From: Fusarium oxysporum f. sp. lycopersici 4287
Lineage: Eukaryota; Ascomycota; Sordariomycetes; Hypocreales; Nectriaceae
Direction: 5' to 3'
Assembly (NCBI RefSeq): GCF_000149955.1
Contig: NC_030993.1
Location: 531,049-595,048 of the forward strand
DNA: 64,000 nt
Of this stretch, positions 1 to 11,487 are shown in pieces. The position numbers were made by a program, and so were the translations under genes. How positions within the stretch are numbered: the stretch's first letter is position 1; each line of letters starts with the position of its first letter. The notes beneath the pieces were generated by a model that was given only the letters and a program-made list of their open reading frames with translations, had not been told where the DNA came from and made no database searches.

Positions 1-413
1 GGGCTTATATCTATGATACCTTGTAGTCGGCCGCTACTGTACTGAGTAATGCCGATATCTTCAGATCAGATGACCCTCATGCTATGTTGAAGTTCGACAG
101 TTGTATCACGAAGCAGGAAGGCAGTTTTGTTGATGCGAGGCAAATGATATTTTGTAGTATCGAGGTGGCTTTTCCTACCTGCGGATTTTTTTGATTAACT
201 GAGCTTAATTGATATACGCGAGAAATCTTCGAGAGATATAGCATGGTACCTAATGCTAAATCACAAAAAAGAATAGCGCATCTCAGATATGTTGTGATAT
301 TCATCGTTGCCATATCTTGAGATCTATAAGATAGATTAAACTACTTTGTACTAAGAACAGATTCTTCCATTAATGCCGCCTCTCTATATATACGCAAACC
401 CCCTAAACTCCCA
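1..413. other. Intergenic, AT-rich
   Basis: This is AT-rich sequence downstream of the Ser/Thr-rich gene. It has short ORFs only, none with a recognisable domain or codon pattern. I see no RNA gene or repeat. Confidence 0.5.
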
Positions 414-2406
414 TCACAGCTGACCACTAGTGGTGAGAGCATCTCCACTACTTGTATCAATCTCAACGTATGAATTATCCAGTATAGATCTCATGTCATA
501 AGAGTACTGCGAATATGAGTTACCCGCTTGAATACCGACAGTCGCACCTTGTCCATTATTTTCAGTGTGATAGTACACAAATCTCACCAACCCCGGATGA
601 TCCTTGTACAGACTAACCGTGAAGTGATCAAGGTCCACACCACTGCCTCCTACAGCGATAGTGTTGTACTCAACAGTGAACGTCTGCCCCCTAGAAGTCT
701 CGTGGACAGCGTACGCAATGCCTGAGCCACAAGTTTCGGTAGAGGTGAACTGGTCACCCCAGTATGGGAAGATGGACACCGGCGGGAAGTAAGGGAAGGG
801 AAGATAGTAGCTGCCGGAGTACTCAAACTTTGGTGCTTCGAGGATTGATAACATTCCGGTCACACCGACATAGACTGTATTTGAGAGGGAGCCGTAAATA
901 CCAACTTGGAAAGGAAGTTGCACGGTGTCGTATTCATCAATGTGAACGTCTCCTGAGGTGAATAAAGGTGTAGGGCTTGCAAGAACAGTATTTGGAATGC
1001 AGCCGGTGGTGGTGGCCGCTGCGGTAGTGGTGCTCTCAGCGGCCGTGGTAGCAAGCTCATCAGTTGTTGTAGTGCTCTGTTCAGCGACTGTTGTGCTGTC
1101 TTTAGCTGTTGTAATACTTTCTGCAGAAGTCGTAGTGCTGTACTCAGCAGCAGCTGCGGTAGTAGTTGTTCCATCAGTTGCCACAGTACTCTCTCCTTGT
1201 GAAGCTACGATAGTGGTACTGCTGTCTTCTGATGAAGTTATGACAGTAGTAGTGCTTTCACCAGAAGTTGTTGCGCTGAGTCCAGATGTTTCAGTAACAA
1301 CTTCTGATGAAGTAGTCATGGCGGTTGTGCTATCCTTGGCCGTTGTACTGATGTCCTCGGATGAAGCCGTGGTAGAGAGTGCAGCCCCATCAGTTTCTGT
1401 TGTTGTACTGGCATTGGTCGTTGTAGTGCTGTATTCCGATGAAGTCGTGGTAGTAATGGCTACGGACGAAGTTGAAATGGTATTGGTGCCGTCACCAGAT
1501 GTTACAGTGCTACTTTCAACTAATGTAGCACCATCATCTGTTGCTGATGTTGTAATGGGCTCAGAAGATGAGTTGGCACTGTCACTAGTCGTAGAGCTTC
1601 CCTCGGCCGTTGTGCTGCCCATAGAGACAGATGTAGTGCTATCTTTGGCTGTTGTTGTGACATCCTCGGATGTTGATGCCCTGCTCTCCTCGAAGGTAAC
1701 TGTTGTGCTGTGTGTAGATAGAGTTGATGTTTTAGCTGAGGTAGTAGTTGCACCAACTGCACTAGTTGTAGTTTCAGTTTCGGTTGTTGTCTTTGCGGTA
1801 GTTGCGGTGGTGTCGATAGCAGTTTCAGTTCCAGTGATTGTCTCAGCCTTAGTTGTCTCGGTGGTGGTAGCACTTTCAGCAGCTGTGGAGACAGCAATCG
1901 TCGTGGTGGTCCGATCATCAGCCCCAGAAGTACTACCCTTAGCTACAGTCGTAGTCTGAGTGGCGAGAGTACTTGTTTCGATCACACTTGGAGAGGTTTC
2001 AGACTCTGTAGGCAACTTTGTGCTAGAAATGGCTGTATCGATTGTAATCGCAGTGGTTGTACCAGTGCCTGCGACATTTGTCTCCGCGGTAGTAACAGCC
2101 TCGCTCTCGATCGAGGTTGTCTCCAGGACAATTGTTTCAGAGCCTGTAGAAGACGGTGCAGAGATAGTTATTATAGACTCTAAAGCAGTAGTCAAGGCAC
2201 TTGAGCCTAATCACAATTAGTAAGACAAGATTTCACCCGACAATGAAGTTATTCCCAGTGGCTTGGCACTACTTGAGTAGTTCAGCCAAACTTAAGATTG
2301 GCTCGAACTTACTGGGGCTGAAGGATAACGGTTTACACGGGCTTGCGACGACCGACTGCGCCACCAACAAGCTCAAAACCGGGAAGGAGATTGCCTTGGA
2401 ATGCAT
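414..2406 (-). CDS. Secreted Ser/Thr-rich mucin-like protein with C-terminal beta-sandwich domain
   Basis: Two exons: 2406-2313 and 2206-414, separated by a 106-nt intron with a GTAAGT donor and a TTAG acceptor. The spliced protein is 628 aa. Residues 1-21 form a signal peptide (MHSKAISF...VVASP). About residues 35-430 are almost entirely Thr, Ser, Ala, Glu and Val in TTTxxS-type repeats, as expected for a heavily O-glycosylated stalk. Residues about 433-628 form a folded domain with Cys, Trp-Gly-Asp and aromatic strands (FPYWGDQF, FTVEYNTI, VRFVYY), resembling the nidogen-like/lectin-like domains on fungal and bacterial surface proteins. No GPI-type C-terminus is visible. The likely role is cell-surface or matrix adhesion, which is inference. 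The exon 2 frame has no ATG of its own near its start, so exon 1 is needed and supplies the secretion signal. Confidence 0.8.
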
Positions 2407-3011
2407 GGTGTTTAACGAGCGACACCTGTAAAGACCGAGGGGGAGAGGTATGCGCCAGCCTATAAGCAGATGAAAAGGGAAGAAGAAAATCGAAGTCGAA
2501 AACAAAACGCATCTCTGTGGTATACCTTCGCCCGTAATTATCAGCTCATGTTTTTATTTTATTTTATTTAATGAGAATCAATAGTTTGTTCAATAGTTCG
2601 GAGCTAGCGGGCATAAAGCAAGCAATCTTAAATTTAAGCGAGAGACAGATAAGCCTAAACATTTTCCAAACTGCAAAGAGCAAATACAAGATCAAGTTAG
2701 CGCTTGATGCTTTTGAAGCATAGAACATCCTACCTTAGGCTATAAACTACAAAATGTAATACAGGAGCATAGAACAAGCCCGGCCGACAATTTAGCGTCA
2801 AGAGGCACTTCTACAGCACGTACAACATGGATTGTGGATCTCTGTGGGCCTTGCCCACCTGTCCCAGGGTCACTGGACTGAGAAGACCCTGTAAAGTAGG
2901 TCTTGGCTGAAGGAAGCTTTTATTAACTGACGATATCTGTGCGTCTTGGTTGAAATGTTACTAATACTCAGATCCGTTAGATTGAATTTTTTTTCTTTTT
3001 AACTAGTCTCG
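2407..3011. other. Intergenic
   Basis: Presumed promoter of the Ser/Thr-rich gene followed by AT-rich DNA. A T-run lies near 2985. I see no gene in it. Confidence 0.4.
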
Positions 3012-3477
3012 TTATTGCACTGTGTCCATGGTATAAATTATGCAATTGTGGCTATCTAGACATCCTCGAGACAGCCACTTATAGCCGAGAGAAGGATGTA
3101 TACAACGTAAGATGACGGCAAGATTTCCTCCTTGATTATATGGCTCAAGAAAACGCTCAAGTGCTAAGTTGTGCCAGGTTCCATCCCTGAGTCCTAACAT
3201 GGTCAACATGGTCTCGAGTGTTTGACGATCCCCAGCATCGCCCAGGTCCAGTCGCGCAGGGTGAATTGGTCGCAGAGATGACCGATTGTGTCGGAACTCC
3301 CATTTATAAAATTGCACCTTGGTTCCCATGGCCACAGCTCCAAAAAGCCTCCTAGACACATTGGTGTTTTGCTCCATGTAATGGCTGAGCTGGGTTGCAG
3401 CCGAGGCCCATCTGCTGTCGCTATCGTGCTCCGAGCTCTTGCATTCAACCATGAAGATCTGGTACTCCGTCTTATGC
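3012..3477 (-). pseudogene. PD-(D/E)XK-nuclease-like C-terminal fragment
   Basis: One open exon of 155 codons preceded by a good branch site and acceptor (TACTAAT followed by an AG at 3479-3478). The translation begins TEYQIFMVECKSSEH. The hydrophobic-ExK pattern, followed by QLSHYM and a GAVAMGTKVQFYKWE strand, resembles fungal PD-(D/E)XK-like proteins in which VECK supplies the E-x-K catalytic pair. That match is pattern recognition, not a search. No convincing upstream exon or start codon is present between 3478 and 3690 before the divergent F-box gene begins. I therefore treat it as a 5'-truncated remnant. It could instead be the last exon of a gene whose first exons I failed to find. Confidence 0.3.
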
Positions 3478-3689
3478 CTCAGGCATTAGTACCCCTAACC
3501 CACAACTTTCTGCAGGCAGCTAGTCAACTTCACATTCACTGACTACCTACCGACAACTTCCAGCATTTGTTTTCATTCTTTTCCCATGACTAGCCGGCTT
3601 CATCGCATGCTGTGACTCGGTATCGACAGAAACTATAACCTATACGGCCGCCAGAACGAGGTGGTGGAGATTTCCACTTCGAGCTAATC

Positions 3690-6600
3690 ATGCACCAGTT
3701 CTGTGTTCTCTGTGGAGTCATCCTTGTGCCATGCCCATCTTCGCTACCAGGTGACCCTCCTAAGCGGCTAGACTGGAAGCATTAAATCCGTGCAGGTTAG
3801 TACAAGTTTTAATGCGATCGTTCCAGACGCTTATTTGATCACAGTCACGTCTCATGGAGGACTGTCAAGAGTGACCCTCACCGGTGTTGGCTATCTCGAT
3901 GCAAGTGCTCTTTTGGCTAGCAGCGACCATGATACATCATATATGAGCCCAGAACATGAATTGACATTGCATTACTTGAACTATTCGCCACCGACTGGGA
4001 CATGGACATTTGCTTTTCACGAAGCCTGCTGGCAGCTGTTACTCCGAAAGGTTTCCTTGTCGAAAGAAAACCAGGCTGATCCGCAACGTATCGCAGAACT
4101 TCTATTCCGGCTTCTCTACTGTCTCCCGTATGACCGCTTCAAAGTTCCTTGCCCGAACCATGACTTTGGTGGTGCCCTGAAGTTCTGGAAGTCACCTTTG
4201 ATTCTGCCTGAGTCCTGGAACTTTCTCCTAGCCGATCCTAGCACGCTCACTCTTGGTTCTGCAACCCAGGCAATTAAAGATGTTTTCGAACTGCCTCACA
4301 CCACACCTGACTTTCAGTCTTCTGACGATATATTCGCAAGGCTTTCACCTGAAATTGTGCATTTGGTTATCACCATGATGGAATCATCAGACCTTTGCAA
4401 CTTGCGACTTTCCTCAAAGTTCGTGTCGAAGCTGACCAATCCTGACCATCTCTCGCAGGACTTCTGGAAAAGCCGCTTTTCGGTCGACAGAGAGATGGGG
4501 TTCTTCCCCTCCGAGAACAAGCTTTGCTTGCCATCTAACTCCAAGGTCAACTGGCGCACACTTTACTTTGACTTGAAGGGTAGCTTACGCGGCGAGACGG
4601 GAAATGGTCACATGCGCAACCGCCGTCGAATTTGGCTCTGCCTCGATGTTGTGGCTCGCTCTTTGATATCACTTCTTGACCAGAACCTGTGTCTTCAAGA
4701 CCGCCAAAGCGTTGAGCAGGATGTGGTTTCACAACGTTACGAGCCTGGACAATTTATACAGACCCCGATTATAGAAGATGCTCATGATTATTCTCCCAGC
4801 GACATAGGCGCACGACTATTTGGTTTTCAATGCATCATTTTCCTGCCCCAAAACCCGGACATCGGCTCGAGGATATCCCTGTCACGCATACTGTTTGACG
4901 GTATATATTACATATCTGGCTTAAGACTCTCCGAACAGAGTGAAATGAACGGCTTCAAAGAGATTACTAGTGTTGGCTATATTGTGCGTCAGACAGAAAT
5001 TCATGTATCTTTCGGTCCAAACCATCGCTTGACCGGGATGCGGGTCGCTGCCTCTGCAAGCGGTATAGTTGGTCTTAGTTTTCGCATCGACAACGGGACT
5101 GATGCCATCGTTTGGAAAAACATTGGTATTGTTACTGATCCTCCTGACGGTGTTGGGGTAGCAACTTTGGAGCCGAAAATTGATTCCCAGTTGTGTGGAG
5201 CAATAATCGGTTTCGATGTAAGTTTTAGCCTCTCTCCAATCCAGTAATCGATTAACAAGACATTCAGGCATGCAAATCTGTCTCATTTCAGGTCCTTGAA
5301 GAAGCAATTCAAATCGCAAACATGCAAGTTGCGGCAACGAAAACAGCAGGTTCTATGTCTGGGCTGTGGCATCCTACCGAACCAGACACTTCCGTGCATG
5401 GAGTCATTCATCCCTCTACACCCAACCATCAGCAAACCATCGACCCGTTATATCTCTTGAATATGGACTTTGGGGGGCCTGGAGGAACCCTTATTTCACG
5501 TCTCAGCCGAATCACCGCTTTACACGATGACGAGCACGGCTCCTTCAGAGGTTTTGCATTTTCCTATGTAGGTGGTCGTACAAGGAGTTACGGTACGAGG
5601 ACAGTCATAAATACCACAAGCGATCGCTCTACTTGTATAGAGCAATCCTTTTTTATAGACGGACCAGGGGGCGAGAGAATCGTTTCACTGGAGTCCGAAC
5701 CGGATGCCTCCTCAAAGACTGAGAACATCCGTGCGATTAAGGTATAGTCTCTAACAATCTTTAACAATTCACTATGGACGAAAACTAACATAACTGGCGC
5801 AAATCATAGCTAAGGACTAGCTATGACCGGACTTTGGAATTTCGACGTACGTGTCTATCCTTGGGTGACCAAGTCGCGCAATCATGGCAAACAATCATCC
5901 CGCCTTCAGGGGTGCCCATTTCCGCAATACTTGCCAGAGCTCAGGTACGCAACACTTTTGGGTGGAGATTCTCGTATGCACATGACTGATCAGTCAACAA
6001 CCATTTTAGCTGCGTTCAGGAGCACTTCAATCACTGGGCGTACAGTACGTTACTCATTTAGCTGCTAACCTCTCCCAAATACCCTTCACAGGTACCAATA
6101 TGGAAAACAGCAATTCACATAGTTTCCCAATGAGTAAAGATGGATTGGAAAAGGCACCTGGTTCTCTTAGGCGCTCCGAGGGCTGCTTTACCTCAGTCAT
6201 GCTAGCTGGAATACGACGCATAGGTGTGTCAAGAGGTCTGCCAGGACGAACAAGGGGGCTTGATCATGTTGCCGGACTCTGCTTCGAGTTCTGGGATTCA
6301 GCTCATCCTGTTTACATTGGCCAGTGGTATTGTGAAGTCGGCTACCTTTCACTAAAGCAAGGCGAAAGGATATGTAGCTTCACCTTCTGGCAGCAGCAAG
6401 AATCTTTGCCAGGCAACAATTCGAGAGAGAACGCAGGCAGGATCACAGGGATCAAGATCACCAAAACAGGGCTTGGACAAAAAAACATGGAGGTTGTCCT
6501 TGGCGACAAACAAGAGATGCTCTCGTACTCTTTTGTGGAGAATCCCTACGAGCACCTGGTAAGGACGCCAGTCAAGAAGAAGATCAGACTCGATTCTAAC

Positions 6601-7304
6601 AGTCTAAAAGATGCGCCTAGTCTGGATTTTCAATCGCGAATGCGATTACACCTACGTCCTCACAAAACCGTCGGAGCACTTCCCACGGACTTCTCTGACC
6701 TTGAACAGCATGATGTGCATCTGGCCAAACAGCCGCGCACCATACAAACTGACTTGGCAGGTTGAGGACGATGAAGGTAACTTATGCACAGTCTCGCGGA
6801 TTCATGCTGTCTTTTGCCCCAACTCTGGAAAGCTCTCCGGTTTCGTCTTAGACTTTGGCACTGTCCAGATATCCAGGACTGCAGGATCCGCTGATGGCGT
6901 CAAGTCGTCTTTTAGTCTTGGGAGCGAGGAATGGATAACCCGCATGGACTTACAGCTTTGGAAAGACGAGAGCGATGTAGTGGTAAGCATGGCACGACAG
7001 ATTTCAGCTTTGGATTCAAATTCTAACGAAGCGTTAGTTCCATACAAGTGCTGGCCGGGTATACTCCCTGTCCCCTTCTGGTTCGTACGATCAACCACGA
7101 CAGAAAGATCCAGCAGATTACGAAGTCTTCGAATTCAACCATCTTGGATGTAGTAGGACAGGGTCACAGGGATGTCTGGACGGGAGTTCAGAGTTCAGTG
7201 ATGAGTGCGTCGGAATATGGGTGACGATGAAATGGTGGCCTCGATATGCAAATATCGTCGAAGCGGCTGGCCCTATCACTATTTCAAGAGGCGAGGGTCG
7301 ATAA
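3690..7304 (+). CDS. Large F-box protein, DUF7600-type; N-terminal frame break
   Basis: Reconstructed exons: 3690-about 3782, about 3790-5217, 5292-5741, 5810-5944, 6010-6044, 6111-6558, 6611-6982, 7038-7304. All junctions from 5217 onward keep phase and have GT..AG ends, giving about 1,045 residues. Exon 1 starts MHQFCVLCG, a zinc-knuckle-like start typical of this fungal family. The F-box lies in exon 2 (about 4327-4480; LSPEIVHLVI...WKSRF). The rest is repeated beta-rich segments (LRTSYDR, LQSLGV, GLPGRTRG, FNHLGC) characteristic of these proteins, whose function beyond presumed SCF ubiquitin-ligase adaptor is unknown. Oddity: exon 1 runs into TAA at 3783-3785 and exon 2 is in another frame. 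No splice pair I can find restores it, so the 5' end may be mutated or misassembled. Confidence 0.7.
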
Positions 7305-7562
7305 TGAGGTACCCAATCCGGTGTTGGGGAACTGTTTCTGGGGTAGCTATTTTGCCAGCTCGAGAAACGCAAAAGCAAGTAAATGACCTTGATTTTAGTA
7401 TTCACATCAGCTAAATGTTTAATTTGGTATGAGCGCGGCCTCGCTGATATTATAGTAAATGAAAAGGAGAAAAGGCTTCTGCATTCAAAACCGAATCTTG
7501 TTATTATTTTTTAACCTAATGATATGCCCCAATCCTCGCATCTTCCGTCCAAGTCACCTCTC

Positions 7563-8786
7563 TTAATCAGTACCAACAAACTGTCTCACCATCTCATCCA
7601 AATCAACCGAGTAAAGCCAATCGATATCAAACGGCTTAGTTTCAACATCAGCCTGCTTAGGCATCCTCCTCTTATTAATCTCATTATTCAACTCAATGAT
7701 CTTATCAACACGCTCCTGTCTTCCCTTCTGCCACCTTCCGAGAGCATCACTAAGACCCTCGCTTTTCTTCTCCTTCAATTGCCCAAGAACACCAGCGAAG
7801 GTGTATACATCCTCGAAAGCCTGGTTCACGCCTTGGCCAGCGGTGGGAGGGATGGCATGTGCTGCGTCACCGAGAATGGCAACGCGGCCGTGCTTGGCGC
7901 TGGAAGCCCAGGTCTCAAGCTTGGGGAGAAGATAAAACGGCCAGAGGTTGACTCTGTCAGGCGAGATTTCTGAGGTAGAGTTTGCGACGATGGCGGGGAA
8001 GTCCTCGTTGCCTTCGCGGAGAAAATCAACACACCACGTCTTATCAGAGTTCATAGCCTTCCAAGCATCACGGCCTGGATCTTCACCAACGAAAGTCTTC
8101 TGCTTTCCAATAAGAACCTCCGAACCATCAGCCAACTGCGGTGCAATAACGAAAGCGCCGCGCTTGTCATGCATGAAAGTAGCTGGAAGCTTGTAATCAT
8201 TGTTCTCCAACTTGAGCTGCCTCGCTGGAACAGCAGCTGTGACACCGATCATGTTGGTGAACTTTGGTTCCAAGGCTGGATGAAGATATTTCCTCACACG
8301 AGAGTGAATACCATCTGCACCAACAAGAAGACTAGCAGTCTCTTCACTCCCATCCACAAAGCGCCACGTAACGCTATCCTCCGTCTCACTAACAATACTC
8401 TCAAATTTTCTCCCATACTCAACCTTGATACCCGCCTCACGGACAAGATCAAGGAGAACATTAATGAGCTCAAAGCGATAAACACGAATACCAGAGTATC
8501 CATATCTCTCTTGATTGCCGAACTCAAAAACATCAACTAGTTTATCGTCTTGGGAGTAAAAGTATAAGTCTTGGAATTTGTAAGACTTGGGGAGCATGCG
8601 TTCAAAGACGCCGAGCTTGTCTAGGGCGCGGAGGGAGTTGGGGGATAACATGATTGCGCCGCCGATGTCGAGGGGCGCGCTTTGTTGTTCGTAGGCGATG
8701 GACTGTATGCCTTGTTGGTGCAGGGCGAGGGCTAGGGCGAGACCTGAGAGGCCTGCTCCGATGATGGCGACTTGTGGGGATGACAT
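7563..8786 (-). CDS. FAD-dependent aromatic-ring monooxygenase (salicylate hydroxylase-like)
   Basis: Single-exon gene of 407 aa. It has the three class A flavoprotein hydroxylase signatures: GAGLSG near residue 10 (dinucleotide binding), GADGIHSRVR near residue 153 (DG motif contacting both FAD and NAD(P)H), and GDAAHAIPPTAGQG near residue 310 (GD motif binding the FAD ribose). Length and order match the family of single-component monooxygenases that hydroxylate phenolic or polyketide substrates. The substrate cannot be read from sequence. There is no signal peptide or membrane segment, so a cytosolic enzyme is likely. It is divergently transcribed from the NmrA-like gene at 9602 across an 815-bp promoter with repeated CGGCCG palindromes, suggesting joint regulation. 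Confidence 0.85.
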   Translation of the reverse strand: MSSPQVAIIGAGLSGLALALALHQQGIQSIAYEQQSAPLDIGGAIMLSPNSLRALDKLGVFERMLPKSYKFQDLYFYSQDDKLVDVFEFGNQERYGYSGIRVYRFELINVLLDLVREAGIKVEYGRKFESIVSETEDSVTWRFVDGSEETASLLVGADGIHSRVRKYLHPALEPKFTNMIGVTAAVPARQLKLENNDYKLPATFMHDKRGAFVIAPQLADGSEVLIGKQKTFVGEDPGRDAWKAMNSDKTWCVDFLREGNEDFPAIVANSTSEISPDRVNLWPFYLLPKLETWASSAKHGRVAILGDAAHAIPPTAGQGVNQAFEDVYTFAGVLGQLKEKKSEGLSDALGRWQKGRQERVDKIIELNNEINKRRMPKQADVETKPFDIDWLYSVDLDEMVRQFVGTD

Positions 8787-9601
8787 GTTGATCTTGAATA
8801 AGGGAAGAAGGTAGACTTAGAGTTGAAGATGTATATAGCGTAGTGTTATTTTGGTGTTCTGAGAGTGGGTATAAGTGGGATGTGAAGGTTGGTAGGATTG
8901 ATGAGTTTCGGATGCATCACCACCTCGCCCATGGCCTCCTATATATACACAACCCCCTCAACCGCCCTCCTCCCCAATCCTCTCACCATCCTCAGATTAA
9001 GCCATCCTCGTCCTGCGGTAATTTCCTCGGCGTCGGTCTTTTACCAAAAAGCCCTTCATTCTCACACAATCGTGCCGCTCACATCCGTCTCAACCAATCA
9101 TCTTGACCAAAACCCCTCTTCTACCGGCCGAGTCGATCCATCCGGCCGATATCCATTCCTTCTCGGCCGGCTTACGGTCAGCACAGCCTCTAACACACTC
9201 TCTGGGTTGTTTTTGATAGGCTAGCTCGCTTATTCATGCGCCCGTTCTAATGCTCGGACTCGTTAGTGCTGATTTCTAAGCTGCGGCGCGGTTTTTCGCA
9301 TAGCCACATCAACCGCCCGGCCGAAACGTCGGGACCGAATTACTCGGCCGGGTGGGGAGGGAGGAATGGAAGGGGGATGTACTATAAAGACTAAGGACAC
9401 AGAACTCTGAACGATATTCTCCTCATCAATCCATTCGCACACAAACATCTTCTACAAACATCCCGAATACCTTGGGCCCTGCCTTCAGTCTCATAACTTC
9501 CATCAACTCCTTACAACTATTCTCGCTTGGCATCTGCTGATCTACGCAGATCTACCCCACTCAACACCAACTACCGCTTCTCCACCAAAAACCCCTTCAC
9601 A
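8787..9601. promoter_or_regulatory. Bidirectional promoter with five CGGCCG palindromes
   Basis: The intergenic region between the divergent FAD monooxygenase and NmrA-like genes contains CGGCCG at 9125-9130, 9143-9148, 9164-9169, 9318-9323 and 9345-9350, mostly in a (C/T)CGGCCGA or TCGGCCGG context. Inverted CGG triplets are the usual recognition element of Zn2Cys6 activators. A TATA-like ACTATAAAG lies near 9380, followed by a pyrimidine-rich leader typical of a strong fungal promoter. Which factor binds is unknown. Confidence 0.5.
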
Positions 9602-10279
9602 ATGCACTTCCTCTTCATTGGCGGAACAGGCCGCAACGGCTCTCTGGCCGTTCAAGAGGCTCTATCCCGCGGCCACACAGCCACGGCCCTTGTCCGCAAC
9701 ATAAACTCCGCCAAACTCCCCACTCACTCCAACCTCATTCTCGTTCAGGGTACACCAACTTCAGAGTCCGACATCGTCAAGGCTCTTACAACTCCTCAAC
9801 CTCCTCAAGTAGTCATCTCAGCTCTTGCGCAGGTCAGAGTCACAGAGTCGCCTTTCGCAGCTCTGCATCCTGATACTACACCTGACTTCATGGCTGTGAG
9901 CATGCGCGCTCTCCTCGCTGCTATTTCCCAGGCCAACATCCACCCCAAGATTGTTGTGAACTCAGCTCAAGGCGCTGGCTCATCGTGGCGCTCTATGAAT
10001 CTCCCCGGCAAGATGATCTTTAGCCACGGAAGCATGGGTATTGGACTTAAGGATCATAACGAGGTTGACCGTCTGGTGCGCGAGAGTGGTTTGACATTTG
10101 TTCTTTCTCGGCCTGTTATGCTTGCCGAGGGTGAAGCCCAGCCTGTCAAGGTCTGGCCTGAAGATGGAAAGGGTTGTGCTTGGATGCCCAAGATTACTAG
10201 GGGGAGTGTTGGGAAATGGCTTATTGATGCAACTGAAAGCAGCGAGTGGGATGGACAATCCCCTGTTCTCAGCAACTAA
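9602..10279 (+). CDS. NmrA-like NAD(P)-binding oxidoreductase
   Basis: Single-exon 225-aa atypical short-chain dehydrogenase. It begins MHFLFIGGTGRNG, the GGTGxxG dinucleotide-binding loop, followed by ALVRN (NADP-selective position). It continues VVISALAQ and VVNSAQGAG, then a C-terminal RPVMLAEGEAQ. I chose ATG 9602 because it places the Rossmann strand at the N-terminus; the frame is open further upstream but without an ATG. Family members are NAD(P)H-dependent reductases or redox sensors; no catalytic YxxxK is evident. It is divergent from the FAD monooxygenase and probably shares its regulation. Confidence 0.8.
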   Translation: MHFLFIGGTGRNGSLAVQEALSRGHTATALVRNINSAKLPTHSNLILVQGTPTSESDIVKALTTPQPPQVVISALAQVRVTESPFAALHPDTTPDFMAVSMRALLAAISQANIHPKIVVNSAQGAGSSWRSMNLPGKMIFSHGSMGIGLKDHNEVDRLVRESGLTFVLSRPVMLAEGEAQPVKVWPEDGKGCAWMPKITRGSVGKWLIDATESSEWDGQSPVLSN

Positions 10280-10461
10280 AGCATCCCAGATGAAAGCTTC
10301 AGGTACATTAGTTAGTTAGATATTATTTCTTGATTTCCGTTATAATTCCTAGTTAGTTTCATAGACAGTTCTTGGTACAAATCCCATATCTTTTCATTTT
10401 GGCCCTGAAGCTTCTGTAAGCTAGCAAAGTTACATTACGAAAATTGTCAATACACAATGAT

Positions 10462-11487
10462 TTATTCTCCACTTGCCCTGAAAAGCTGGCCTCGATGCCA
10501 GCGGCTTGGTCTGACAAACCCAGCCGGCGTCTTCACCAAACAAACCTCTTCACAGCCCTCACGCTCCTCCGCATCTATAAGCCTTATCCCCGCGAGTTCC
10601 TCATTCTTCAGCAGCATAGGCACTTCACCTAGATTCCCCTTCGCCCACTTCCCCCAGGCCCGGATCTTGAGCTTCTCGTCTGGCATCCATTCTGCACTGC
10701 TACTCCAAGGTGCAGGCAGCCTCGCGTCTGTGTTCAGTATTCTCCACGGCCGTCTGGCAGCTAACGTGTAAATCCATTTTTTCCCCGTCATGTACGTCTC
10801 GTGGTTCAAACGTATGTAGACGAGCGGCAACTTCCAACTACGACCTTGTAGCTGCCCCTTAACTACGTATTTGGTAGTGGGAAATGCCCAAGTCGTAGTC
10901 TGCCCTTTTCCTATCTGATAGCGCAACAGTGTCGTGTAAATGTCCAGCTTGTAGGAGCTCAACGGCGCCACGGATCCCAAGAAGGTGATATATGCATCAG
11001 CGGTATCTGGTAGCTCAATTACTAGCTGTAGAGCCGTGATGATCGATTTCCAGAGTGACCCCTGATCCTGCCGGTGTATTTCTGGGTATGATGTCTTGTT
11101 CTGCATGCCAACGCAAGGAACATGAAGACTCTGAAGATTTGGCAGAACAATGGGATGGAAGCAGTCATCCGAGTCCCAGCTGCCAAACATTGCATCACAC
11201 AGAGAGCTCATATCGATGTGGACATGCTGCATACGGCGCAGCAGGGGGCGCAAACCCTCACAAAGATGAAGTTCAGGTCCATCGATATCAATCATATCCG
11301 ACGTTCCCAAAGCAAGCTCCAGACTTGTGCAACCTGGCGGAATGCTTCTCAAAATGGCTGAAACAATTGGCTTTTTGATGAAACAGACCGGGACTCGGTG
11401 ATGGCGCGCTATAGAGAGGGACCTGAGATTGTTCATGCGCGGATCACATCCACCGCCAGTTAAAAGAATGAATTCTGATATTACCAC
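10462..11487 (-). pseudogene. F-box/LRR-like protein, 5' truncated
   Basis: An open frame of 341 codons whose first codon is GTG; the first in-frame ATG (RMNNLRSL) comes 17 codons in. The sequence has leucine-rich, loosely repetitive segments (LRSLSIARHH, CTSLELALG, LPNLQSLHVPC) of the kind found C-terminal to F-boxes in fungal proteins, but no F-box. The sequence directly upstream becomes AT-rich and gene-free (11488-11892). I infer that the N-terminal F-box exon was lost or eroded. The remaining frame is intact for over 1 kb, so the truncation may be recent, or an unseen upstream exon may exist. Confidence 0.4.

Noticed and set aside
958..1959. 333-codon plus-strand ORF rich in Val and Ser
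   Set aside because: It is the exact antisense of the Thr/Ser repeat of the secreted protein. ACN/TCN repeats read as Val/Ser-rich on the other strand, so it is a low-complexity artefact without a start context or domain.
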